This document shows positions 1 to 8,055 of a stretch of DNA of 34,332 nucleotides, one piece after another. The translations under genes were made by a program, and so were the position numbers. How positions within the stretch are numbered: position 1 is the first letter of the stretch; the number at the start of each line of letters is the position of its first letter. The notes under the pieces are model-generated. The model ran no database searches. It saw only the letters and a list, made by a program, of their open reading frames with translations, and was not told where the DNA came from. The stretch comes from an uncultured Bacteroidia bacterium (lineage in GTDB: Bacteria; Bacteroidota; Bacteroidia; Bacteroidales; F082), in assembly GCA_902794155.1 (NCBI GenBank), contig CADBGN010000019.1, positions 1 through 34,332 on the forward strand, in the 5' to 3' direction.

Positions 1-31
1 CGTCAACAAACTCAAAAAAGAAAGTCACTAA
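1..31 (+). CDS. 3' end of the gene before rnfA (probably rnfE)
   Basis: The frame starting at base 2 is open and ends in a TAA at 29-31, giving a C-terminal tail VNKLKKESH. The stop lies 3 bases before the rnfA start, so the two are almost certainly cotranscribed. In Bacteroidales the usual order is rnfB-C-D-G-E-A, which makes rnfE the likely identity. This rests on gene order only, because nine residues are too few for recognition. Confidence 0.55.
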   Translation, partial: VNKLKKESH

Positions 32-34
32 GCC

Positions 35-634
35 ATGAAATACCTCATCATTATCTTATCGACCATCTTGGTCAACAACGTGATCTTCTCCCAGTTCCTA
101 GGTATTTGCCCCTTCTTGGGCACCTCTAAGAAGACCTCGACCGCATTGGGTATGGGCGCCGCCGTCATCTTCGTGCTGACTTTGGCCACCCTCGTGACAT
201 GGCTGACGAACCAGTACATCCTGATTCCCTTGAAGTTGACCTTCTTGCAGACCATCGCCTTCATCCTCATCATCGCTGCCTTGGTGCAGATGGTGGAGAT
301 CATCCTGAAGAAAATCAGTCCGTCACTGTACACCGCCCTGGGCGTGTTCTTGCCGCTGATTACGACCAACTGCGCCGTCCTCGGCGTGTCGCTGACCGTG
401 GTCACCAAGGAGTTCAACTATGGTGGCATTGCTCACATGTTGAGCCTCGGCGAGTCCATCGTCTATGCCGTCGGCATCGCCCTCGGCTTTGCCATGGCTT
501 TGGTCATCTTCGCTGGCATCCGCGAGCACATTGACCTGATGGAACCTCCCAAGGGCATGAAGGGTACCCCTATCGCCCTGATTACTGCCGGCATTTTGGC
601 CTTGGCATTTATGGGATTTACTGGGATTGTGTGA
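35..634 (+). CDS. rnfA: RnfA, electron transport complex membrane subunit
   Basis: A 199-residue integral membrane protein of the RnfA/NqrE family, at full family length. Rnf couples ferredoxin:NAD+ electron transfer to Na+ or H+ translocation across the inner membrane; RnfA and RnfE form the intramembrane core. About six hydrophobic segments are visible. The family hallmarks are present: the start MKYLIIILSTILVNNVIFSQ, the segment LGICPFLG near residues 23-30, and PLITTNCAVLG near 107-117, each with the conserved cysteine that helps bind the intramembrane iron-sulfur centre in Rnf/Nqr structures. It is the last gene of its operon: the preceding stop is 3 bases upstream and hairpins plus a terminator follow. 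Identification is firm. Confidence 0.95.
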   Translation: MKYLIIILSTILVNNVIFSQFLGICPFLGTSKKTSTALGMGAAVIFVLTLATLVTWLTNQYILIPLKLTFLQTIAFILIIAALVQMVEIILKKISPSLYTALGVFLPLITTNCAVLGVSLTVVTKEFNYGGIAHMLSLGESIVYAVGIALGFAMALVIFAGIREHIDLMEPPKGMKGTPIALITAGILALAFMGFTGIV

Positions 635-641
635 TCTGTGA

Positions 642-718
642 TATGTATGGCCTATACGGCCATGCGTAAAAGCAGGGACTCACGTCGCCTGCTTACTGAT
701 GTGTCGTCCCTACGGGAC
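642..718. repeat. Three consecutive hairpins after rnfA
   Basis: Three inverted repeats stand in a row: 642-668 (core ATGGCC-TATAC-GGCCAT, 11 pairs counting GU pairs), 670-694 (AAGCAGG, 11-base loop, CCTGCTT) and 706-718 (GTCCC-TAC-GGGAC). None is followed by a T-tract, so they are not simple terminators. They resemble REP-like palindromes and would fold in the 3' untranslated part of the Rnf transcript, just before the terminator at 729-759. Confidence 0.6.
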
Positions 719-728
719 TAGGACAAAC

Positions 729-759
729 AAAAAGAGCCACCTAAGTGGCTCTTTTTTTT
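729..759 (+). terminator. Rho-independent terminator of the Rnf operon
   Basis: A 12-bp stem (729-740 with 745-756) closes a CTAA loop. It is flanked by an A-run and followed by eight T's, so it could work in both directions. It lies between rnfA and the first C25 peptidase gene and separates the two transcripts. Confidence 0.9.
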
Positions 760-838
760 GCTTTTTAGGACATTTCCCCCTTGCTTTTTACAGAAATTTG
801 TATTTTTACGGCTTGATTTTTCGCAAAAACGCCCTGAT

Positions 839-3800
839 ATGAAACGCTTTGCATTCTCTCTTCTCCTATTGATGGCCTTTCCAATGCTTTCCATAGGCCA
901 GACCTTCACCATCACTGCTTCCGACCCTAACCATCTCAATATTCATTTCGAACTCAACGACTTCAGCATCGACACCGTGCGTTGCAACGACGAACTGATG
1001 CACACCATCGCGACCAATGGCATCGTTTGTCCCAACGAGTATGGTCTACCCGACCTACCTACCTTCAACCGTTTCATCGCCATCCCGCAAGGTGCAACGG
1101 CCACCTTTGAGTTGAGTACTATGCGCGATGGGTGCATGACGGGAATCGACATAGCGCCCTCTATCGGGAGCCAATGCGAGAACGACCCCGAGAGGACCTT
1201 TTTCAAAGACCCCAAGGTATATGACTGTAACAGCTTCTATCCAGCAACTGCCTACTGTGTCGCCGCCCCTCAACAACTGCGCGGCGTAGATGTCATCCAC
1301 TTAGGCATCAGCCCTTTCCAGTTCAACCCAGTGACAAAAGAATTGGCCTTCCATCGTGAGATGGACATCGATATCCGTTTTGATGGCGGCAACGGGCATT
1401 TTGGCGACGACCGACTGCGCTCCCCTTATTGGGACCCCATACTGAGAAACACCATCCTCAACCATGAATGTTTGAAGCCCATCGACTATGATGCCCGCCG
1501 ACAGCAATGGTCGCAAACACGAGCCACCGGTTGCGAATACCTCATCCTCACGCCCAACAACGAGACTTTCATCACAGCCGCACAAGAGCTGGCCGACTAT
1601 CGCACACGCCAAGGCATCCTCACCGATGTGATGTCCCTTTCGGAAACGGGCGCCGACAACCCTGACATGTTAAAACTTTGGATTAGGGATATCTATTTCA
1701 ACTGGGACATCCCGCCAGCGGCAGTATGCATCATTGGCGGCAATGGTGACGACATCACACAATTCGTGCCTGCCGTTACTACCCACAGCCCCAAAGATGG
1801 CACCATCAAGTCAGACAATCCCTACGCCGACATCAACGACGACGAACTACCCGACATCTGCTTCTCACGCCTCGCGGCCAGAAACGCGTCGGAGCTGCCC
1901 ATCTACATCGGCAAACAGATCGAGTATGAGTACACCAACCCTTGCTTGAGCCCCTACTACTACGAACACCCTTTGACAGCCTCGGCATGGCAGAGCGAAA
2001 GGTGGTTCCAAATCACCACCGCAACCGTTTACGGCTACCTCAGCCAACACGACAAGGCACCAACCCTCCTTAGCGAACTATACTCCGGCTCTTTAAGCGA
2101 CCAATGGTCGACCGCCTCCGGCACTGATGCCGTCGTATCCTATTTCGGTCCCAACGGATTGGGCTATATCCCAACCAATCCGCATGAACTCGGCTCATGG
2201 ACGGGTGCTACCGCCCAAGATGTCATCCAAGCCTTCAACCAAGGCGCTTACATCGTGCATCACCGCGACCACGGATGGGACAATAGATGGTACCAGCCCG
2301 AAATCTATACCTATCATTTCGACGCTATCAACAACCCAGGGCTGATGCCTTTCCTCTTCTCCGTCAATTGCAGAACAGGCGTGTTCAACGGAGGAGGAAG
2401 TTGCTTCATCGAAGAGCTCATGCGCATGACGCGCGATGGCCAAAACGCAGGCATCGTTGGCGCCATCGCTCCGGCAGGACAGACCTATTCCTTCGCCAAC
2501 GATATTTTCGTTTGGGGCATCTGGGACCTTCTTGACCCTGAATTCCTTCCTGGCCACGGCTCAAACGACAGTCACGGCGACGAATGGATGCCGGCCTTTG
2601 CCAACGTGTCGGGCAAATATTACCTTGACGAACAAGTGTTTCCGGGCACCGACGGAAGCATGCGCGCCCTTACCTACAACGTGTATCACGCGTATTGCGA
2701 TGCTTTCCTGCGACTCTTCACCAACGTGCCTCAACCCATAGAAGCCTCCTTTGACGAATCTGTCACCTGCTTTTCCCCGTTCCACATCACAGCACCACAA
2801 GGCGTACAAATTGCCATAAGCGCCAAATATGGCGGCAAAGTGCATCTTCTGACCACAGCCACAGGCACAGGTGAAGAACAAACCCTCTTCGTGATGGATT
2901 ATGTCCCCACCGACTCAGCGCAATTGACCTTGACTGGAAAGAACTACCTTCGCCAAGAGGTGACACTTCCATTGCATCCTTTCGATGGACCTATTGTCAT
3001 CGCCGACAGCGTCTTCTTCCAAAATGGTACCAACCAACTGCACTACGGCGAATCGACTTCCATGGGCCTCAAAGTCCACAATGTTGGCCTGGCAACAAAT
3101 GAGTCTGGAACGGCCACCCTTGCCAACACCACAGACCAGATGCAAATCACAGTGGCACAGACCTCTATCCCAACTCTATTGCCTGACGAGAGCCTTTTGA
3201 TTGAAGACGCTTTCCAATTTACCCTTCCCGACAACCTCCCTGACGGAAGTCGTGTACCCTTCACAGTCACCACCGAATTCAACGGAGGAAGCCTGGAGCG
3301 TGAGTTTAAGGTGAACGTCGTCGCCCCAAACATTGCTGCCGAGCTTGTCGCCATCAATGACCAAGCCGGAAACGGCAACGGACATTTGGATGCGGGAGAA
3401 TTTGCAAGCCTCACCTTCCGCCTCACCAACACGGGCCATTACGAAGCCGAGAGTGCCAGCATCGCCTTGGTAAACCATGAGGGTTATGTCAGGGTCATCA
3501 CGCCAGAGACGACCATCGAAAACCTTGCTGTTGGAGCGACAGCTGACGTCACCTTTGACATCTACGTAGAGTATCTCGCAGGCGAAGTAACCTCCGTAGA
3601 GTTCGTTCTCAATGCCACCTGTGGCGGTCTCGTCATGGAGGAAAGCTTCGATTGCCCGATCAACCTCTCCTTTGAGGACTTTGAGACAGGTGTGTTGAAT
3701 CCTGAATTTTGGACCAACGACACCGAGCATCCTTGGCACATCGTTGACGTTGGTGCTTTTGAGGGCAACTATTGCGTCCAATCCGACACCACCCTTAACA

Positions 3801-4327
3801 ACAACGAGTTGTCACAACTCGTCTTGAACTGCACCTCAAACGCAGAGGGCATGTTTTCCTTTTACATCAAGGTATCATCGAATTATTATTACGATGTCTT
3901 GAGGTTTTATATGGATGGCCATTACATGTATACATTTTCGGGGGAGATAGATTGGATGGAATATGCATGCAACGTTGTTCCCGGACAGCACCGATTCGTC
4001 TGGACTTACAGCAAGGGCCAATTACATCCGCATGGTGACGATTGCGCCTGGATTGACTACATCACCTTGCCGCCCAACTTAGACGACACCGCCGAGCACA
4101 CTGAACTACCGCTAACCCTGCACCCCAACCCTACCACTGGCCAAATCAGCATCGGCATGGAACGTGAGGGACACTTCACGGTGCAAGTCTTTGACGAAAA
4201 CGGGCGGCTCATCATGGCGGAACAAGACATGCCTATCATCAGAATAAAGGACAAACCTGCGGGGATGTATCATATCGTCGTCACGCAAGACGGACAACGA
4301 TGGAGCCGCAAAATCATCAAAATGTAA
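839..4327 (+). CDS. Gingipain-like C25 cysteine peptidase with T9SS sorting domain (copy 1)
   Basis: A 1162-residue exported peptidase of family C25. The ATG at 839 is chosen because a signal peptide follows directly (MKRFAFSLLLLMAFPMLSIGQ) and because the tandem copy then has exactly the same length; an upstream ATG at 758 sits inside the terminator. Visible order: signal peptide 1-21; propeptide-like region to about 220; C25 domain about 225-625 with candidate catalytic His478 (HRDHG) and Cys511 (VNCRTG), 33 residues apart as His211/Cys244 are in RgpB; CARDB/Ig-like repeats about 715-940 with a Ca-loop-like DxxGNxxGxLDxGE; a jelly-roll or MAM-like domain about 944-1080; type A T9SS sorting domain about 1090-1162 (HPNPTTGQ). 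It should cross the outer membrane by T9SS and cleave extracellular protein; Arg or Lys specificity cannot be read. Confidence 0.92.
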   Translation: MKRFAFSLLLLMAFPMLSIGQTFTITASDPNHLNIHFELNDFSIDTVRCNDELMHTIATNGIVCPNEYGLPDLPTFNRFIAIPQGATATFELSTMRDGCMTGIDIAPSIGSQCENDPERTFFKDPKVYDCNSFYPATAYCVAAPQQLRGVDVIHLGISPFQFNPVTKELAFHREMDIDIRFDGGNGHFGDDRLRSPYWDPILRNTILNHECLKPIDYDARRQQWSQTRATGCEYLILTPNNETFITAAQELADYRTRQGILTDVMSLSETGADNPDMLKLWIRDIYFNWDIPPAAVCIIGGNGDDITQFVPAVTTHSPKDGTIKSDNPYADINDDELPDICFSRLAARNASELPIYIGKQIEYEYTNPCLSPYYYEHPLTASAWQSERWFQITTATVYGYLSQHDKAPTLLSELYSGSLSDQWSTASGTDAVVSYFGPNGLGYIPTNPHELGSWTGATAQDVIQAFNQGAYIVHHRDHGWDNRWYQPEIYTYHFDAINNPGLMPFLFSVNCRTGVFNGGGSCFIEELMRMTRDGQNAGIVGAIAPAGQTYSFANDIFVWGIWDLLDPEFLPGHGSNDSHGDEWMPAFANVSGKYYLDEQVFPGTDGSMRALTYNVYHAYCDAFLRLFTNVPQPIEASFDESVTCFSPFHITAPQGVQIAISAKYGGKVHLLTTATGTGEEQTLFVMDYVPTDSAQLTLTGKNYLRQEVTLPLHPFDGPIVIADSVFFQNGTNQLHYGESTSMGLKVHNVGLATNESGTATLANTTDQMQITVAQTSIPTLLPDESLLIEDAFQFTLPDNLPDGSRVPFTVTTEFNGGSLEREFKVNVVAPNIAAELVAINDQAGNGNGHLDAGEFASLTFRLTNTGHYEAESASIALVNHEGYVRVITPETTIENLAVGATADVTFDIYVEYLAGEVTSVEFVLNATCGGLVMEESFDCPINLSFEDFETGVLNPEFWTNDTEHPWHIVDVGAFEGNYCVQSDTTLNNNELSQLVLNCTSNAEGMFSFYIKVSSNYYYDVLRFYMDGHYMYTFSGEIDWMEYACNVVPGQHRFVWTYSKGQLHPHGDDCAWIDYITLPPNLDDTAEHTELPLTLHPNPTTGQISIGMEREGHFTVQVFDENGRLIMAEQDMPIIRIKDKPAGMYHIVVTQDGQRWSRKIIKM
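1271..1545 (+). repeat. Near-identical DNA patch shared with copy 2 (4834-5108)
   Basis: This coding stretch matches 4834-5108 at nearly every base, including third codon positions, with no length difference. The flanking parts of the two genes differ much more. It encodes the end of the propeptide-like region and the entry to the C25 domain. Recent recombination or gene conversion between the copies is the simplest reading. Confidence 0.7.
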
Positions 4328-4401
4328 TTGCAAAAAATGTTTTTTTCAGGTGAATTCTTCGTTTTTTATAAATTCGCGGTCAGATAAACTATCATAACTA
4401 T

Positions 4402-7400
4402 ATGAAGCATAAAGTACTACCTCTCATTCTATTGTTTGCTTTGCCTCTTATTTCCCACGGGCAAACCTTCACTATCACGTCGTCTGATCGTAACCACATC
4501 AGCCTCCATTTCGAGCTGGGCGACTTCAGCATAGACACTGTCAGGCTCGAAAACGAACTGATGCACACCATCGCAACCAAAGGCATCGTCATGCCTAACG
4601 ACTATGGCTTGCCTGACCTACCTACTTTCAACCGTTTCATCGCCATCCCGCAAGGTGCAAAGGCCTCCGTTGACATTAGGACTATGTGCGATGGCAGCTT
4701 GACGGAAATCGACATAGCGCCCTCGATGGGCAGCCAAGCCGAAAACGATGCAGAACCGCCTTTCTTCAAAGACCCTAAGGTGTATGACAAGAACTGCTTC
4801 TACCCTGCTGAGACCTACTGCGTCGCCGACCCCCAACAACTGCGCGGCGTAGATGTCATCCACTTGGGCATCAGCCCTTTCCAGTTCAACCCTGTGACAA
4901 AAGAATTGGCCTTCCATCGTGAGATGGACATCGATATCCGCTTCGAGGGTGGCAACGGGCATTTTGGCGACGACCGACTGCGCTCACCTTATTGGGACCC
5001 CATATTGAGAAACAACATCATCAACTATGAATGTTTGAAGCCCATCGACTATGATGCCCGCCGACAGCAATGGTCGCAAACCAGAGCCACCGGCTGCGAA
5101 TACCTCATCATCACCCCCGACAACGATGCCTTTTACGAAGCCGCACAAGAGCTTGCCAACTTCCGTATCAAACAAGGCATCCTCACCAATGTGATGCGCG
5201 TCACGGAAACAGGAGCTACCGACCACCTCTCGTTAAAGCAATGGTTCAGAAACATTTACTCCAGCTGGGACATACCACCAGCGGCGGTTTGCATCATCGG
5301 AGAAAGTGGCACCGACCTGCATCAATATGTGCCTGGCTATCGGACACTACATCCCAAAGACAACTTCATCACCTCCGACAACCCCTATGCCGACATCAAC
5401 GACGACTACCTGCCTGACATTTGCTTCTGCCGCATTATTGCGCAAAACACGTCAGAACTATCCATACTTCTCGGCAAACACTATCAATACGAATACACCG
5501 CTCCCGTTACCGACCCTTATTACTACACCCATCCCATAACTGCAGCAGCCTGGCAAAGTGCCGTTTGGTTCCAACTCACCATTGCCACCATCAGCGGGTA
5601 TCTGACCCAACACGGCAAGACACCAGTACGCCTCAACGAGATTTATAGCGGAGAGCTTGGAGAAAGCTGGTCGACAGCGGCTGGCACTTCTTCAGTAGTC
5701 AACTATTTTGGCCCCGACGGTGTAGGCTACATTCCAGCCACTCCAGGAGAACTGGGCGGATGGACAGGCGGTAATGCCGAACAAGTCATCAATGCCATCA
5801 ACGACGGCACCTACCTCATTCAACACCGCGACCATGGATGGAACAACAAATGGTACCAACCCGAAATCTACACCACAGACTTCGGTGCCATCAACAATGT
5901 GAATTTGCTGACCTACCTCATCTCCGTCAACTGCAGGACGGGCATGTACGACTCGTCAACAACCAGCTTTGTCGAATCCCTCCTTCGTATGACCCGCAAC
6001 GAAGAAAACGCCGGCATTGTGGGTGCCATCGCCCCAACAGGCCAGACCTATTCCTTTGCCAACGACATTTTCCTTTGGGGCGTTTGGGATCACTTCGATC
6101 CCTCTTTCATGCCCGACTTTGGCCCATTCACAGCACATCCCAATACTTGGACCCCCGCATTTGCCTGCATTGCTGGCAAGTATTTCCTTGAGAGCCAAGT
6201 CTTTCCCAACACAGACCAAAACAAACGCATCACCACCTACAACACTTACCATACTTTTAACGACGCCTTCCTACGTGTATTTACCGACATACCACAAACC
6301 ATCGCCACCACGCACGACGAAAGCATACAATGCTTCACACCCTTCCACATCACAGCGCCCGAAGGCTCAAACATTGCGCTGACGGCCTACTATGGAAGAA
6401 AATGGAACATCCTTGCCACCGCCACCGCCACAGGAGTAGAACAGGAAATCAGTATTTTGGAAAACGTTCCCGTATCGTCCATCCACCTCACCATAACGGG
6501 CGAAAACCTCATCCGTTTGGAGGAAGACATCACGCATGTTCCCTTCGACAGGCCCTTCGTCGTGGTCGAAAGCATCGACATGAACGGCGGCGGGCTCACC
6601 TTGCACTACAATCAAGAGGTCGTGGCCGACATCAAGGTAACGAACGTAGGCCTACAAAACAGCAACGGTGGAACCGTCACCTTGGCTTCCAACTCCGATC
6701 AGCTGATTGTAACTCAAGGTGAGGTCTCGTTTGATGCCTTGGCCTCCAACACGAGCCAATTCATCGGAGAAGCCTTCCAACTCAGGCTCAGCGATGACAT
6801 CCATGACAGAACTAACATCCCTTTCACACTCACCACCCAATTTGACGGCGAGACCTATTCACAAGAATACAACATCGCCGTCATTGCGCCCAACATCCGT
6901 GCAGAGCTCATCGCCATCGAAGATGAGCAAGGCAACCAAGACGGAAGGCTTGACCCAGGCGAATTTGCCCGCCTATATTTCCGAGTCACCAACGATGGCC
7001 ATTACATTGCCGAAAATCCTCGCATCTCTTTGACACACAACGAAGAATACGTCCGTGTCATCACTCCTGAGACCTCTTTGTCAGACCTCGAAGTGGATGA
7101 TTTGACCATAGTTCCTTTCGATGTTTACGTCGAGTATCTTGCAGGCGAAATGCCATACGTCCACTTCACGCTCGAAACGGTCATCAAAAATATCCATATC
7201 GAGGAAGAAATCACCACTTCTATTGGATATGTCTTGGAAAACTTCGAAAACGGCGCATTTGAATCCGGTTATTGGACCAATGACCCAATACATCCTTGGA
7301 GCGTCATCATCAGCAGTATGTCATTCGAAGGATCACAATGTGCCAAGTCGTTCGACATCGACCATAGCGAGACCTCGCAGCTCACCTTGGTTTTCACCTC

Positions 7401-7890
7401 GTCGGAGCCAGGAAACATCTCCTTCTACCGAAGGGTTTCGAGCGAGTTCAACTACGATTTCCTCACCTTCTACATCGACGGAGAGGAACAAGCCAAATGG
7501 TCGGGCGACCTCTATTGGGCAGAACAGACCTTCCCTGTCGCACCTGGATACCACAGCTATAAATGGGTCTATTCGAAGGACCACTCCGTTGACAATGGCT
7601 CAGATTGTGCCTGGATCGACTACATCACGCTGCCGCCCCATCTTGACGAGACCTCGGAACGGACAGAAATGCCACTTACCGTGCACCCCAACCCCACGAC
7701 TGACCAAATTTATGTAGAATTGGAAAAAGAGGGTAATTTTTGCATCAATGTCTTCGATTCGAAGGGCAATCTCATCCTTACAGAACGCAATGAATCCCAT
7801 GTTTCATTTAGAGATTGCCAAGCAGGAATGTACCTCATTGTAGTGGAGCAAAACGGGCAACATTGGAGCAGGAAAATCCTGAAAATGTAG
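4402..7890 (+). CDS. Gingipain-like C25 cysteine peptidase with T9SS sorting domain (copy 2)
   Basis: A 1162-residue tandem paralogue of the preceding gene, same length to the residue and same domain order. Signal peptide 1-21 (MKHKVLPLILLFALPLISHG then Q); C25 domain about 225-625 with His478 (HRDHG) and Cys511 (VNCRTG) at the same positions as in copy 1; CARDB-like repeats with DEQGNQDGRLDPGE; jelly-roll-like domain ending CAWIDYITLPP; sorting domain from about 1090 (HPNPTTDQ). Both copies keep the catalytic dyad, so both are probably active. Divergence is highest in the C25 loops and Ig-like part, suggesting different substrates. The 74-base gap after copy 1 contains no clear terminator, only an AT-rich stretch with a TAAATTCG box at 4369-4376 that weakly resembles a Bacteroidetes -7 element, so cotranscription is possible. 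Confidence 0.92.
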   Translation: MKHKVLPLILLFALPLISHGQTFTITSSDRNHISLHFELGDFSIDTVRLENELMHTIATKGIVMPNDYGLPDLPTFNRFIAIPQGAKASVDIRTMCDGSLTEIDIAPSMGSQAENDAEPPFFKDPKVYDKNCFYPAETYCVADPQQLRGVDVIHLGISPFQFNPVTKELAFHREMDIDIRFEGGNGHFGDDRLRSPYWDPILRNNIINYECLKPIDYDARRQQWSQTRATGCEYLIITPDNDAFYEAAQELANFRIKQGILTNVMRVTETGATDHLSLKQWFRNIYSSWDIPPAAVCIIGESGTDLHQYVPGYRTLHPKDNFITSDNPYADINDDYLPDICFCRIIAQNTSELSILLGKHYQYEYTAPVTDPYYYTHPITAAAWQSAVWFQLTIATISGYLTQHGKTPVRLNEIYSGELGESWSTAAGTSSVVNYFGPDGVGYIPATPGELGGWTGGNAEQVINAINDGTYLIQHRDHGWNNKWYQPEIYTTDFGAINNVNLLTYLISVNCRTGMYDSSTTSFVESLLRMTRNEENAGIVGAIAPTGQTYSFANDIFLWGVWDHFDPSFMPDFGPFTAHPNTWTPAFACIAGKYFLESQVFPNTDQNKRITTYNTYHTFNDAFLRVFTDIPQTIATTHDESIQCFTPFHITAPEGSNIALTAYYGRKWNILATATATGVEQEISILENVPVSSIHLTITGENLIRLEEDITHVPFDRPFVVVESIDMNGGGLTLHYNQEVVADIKVTNVGLQNSNGGTVTLASNSDQLIVTQGEVSFDALASNTSQFIGEAFQLRLSDDIHDRTNIPFTLTTQFDGETYSQEYNIAVIAPNIRAELIAIEDEQGNQDGRLDPGEFARLYFRVTNDGHYIAENPRISLTHNEEYVRVITPETSLSDLEVDDLTIVPFDVYVEYLAGEMPYVHFTLETVIKNIHIEEEITTSIGYVLENFENGAFESGYWTNDPIHPWSVIISSMSFEGSQCAKSFDIDHSETSQLTLVFTSSEPGNISFYRRVSSEFNYDFLTFYIDGEEQAKWSGDLYWAEQTFPVAPGYHSYKWVYSKDHSVDNGSDCAWIDYITLPPHLDETSERTEMPLTVHPNPTTDQIYVELEKEGNFCINVFDSKGNLILTERNESHVSFRDCQAGMYLIVVEQNGQHWSRKILKM
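4834..5108 (+). repeat. Near-identical DNA patch shared with copy 1 (1271-1545)
   Basis: Partner of the patch at 1271-1545. It lies at the same offset from the start codon (432 bases), with only scattered single-base differences over about 275 bases. Confidence 0.7.
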
Positions 7891-7942
7891 GGGCTCAACA
7901 CAAAAAAACTGCCGTTTATAACAAAAAACACTTCATTATTCC

Positions 7943-7972
7943 AAAAAAGTGCGTATCTTTACGCGCTTTTTT
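7943..7972 (+). terminator. Rho-independent terminator after the C25 pair
   Basis: An A-run plus GTGCGTA (7943-7955) pairs with TACGCGC plus a T-run (7960-7972) around a TCTT loop, giving a 13-bp stem with one GU pair. It closes the C25 transcript, and its symmetry could let it work both ways. The loop side also spells TATCTTTA (7954-7961), close to the TAnnTTTG -7 box, but no good -33 box lies at the right distance. Confidence 0.75.
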
Positions 7973-8055
7973 ATTAATGTCCCACATAGGATATGTGGCA
8001 TAATGAATACATTTATAGTAAATACAATTGGTAATCATTCGCTAAACAAATAGTC

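Noticed and set aside
758-838. 27-residue N-terminal extension of the first C25 peptidase
   Set aside because: The upstream ATG lies in the terminator. The ATG at 839 starts a signal peptide and gives exactly the length of the paralogue.
3176-3781. Open frame of 201 codons on the minus strand inside the first C25 gene
   Set aside because: It is antisense to the Ig-like part of a well-supported protein and has no signal, domain or ribosome binding site.
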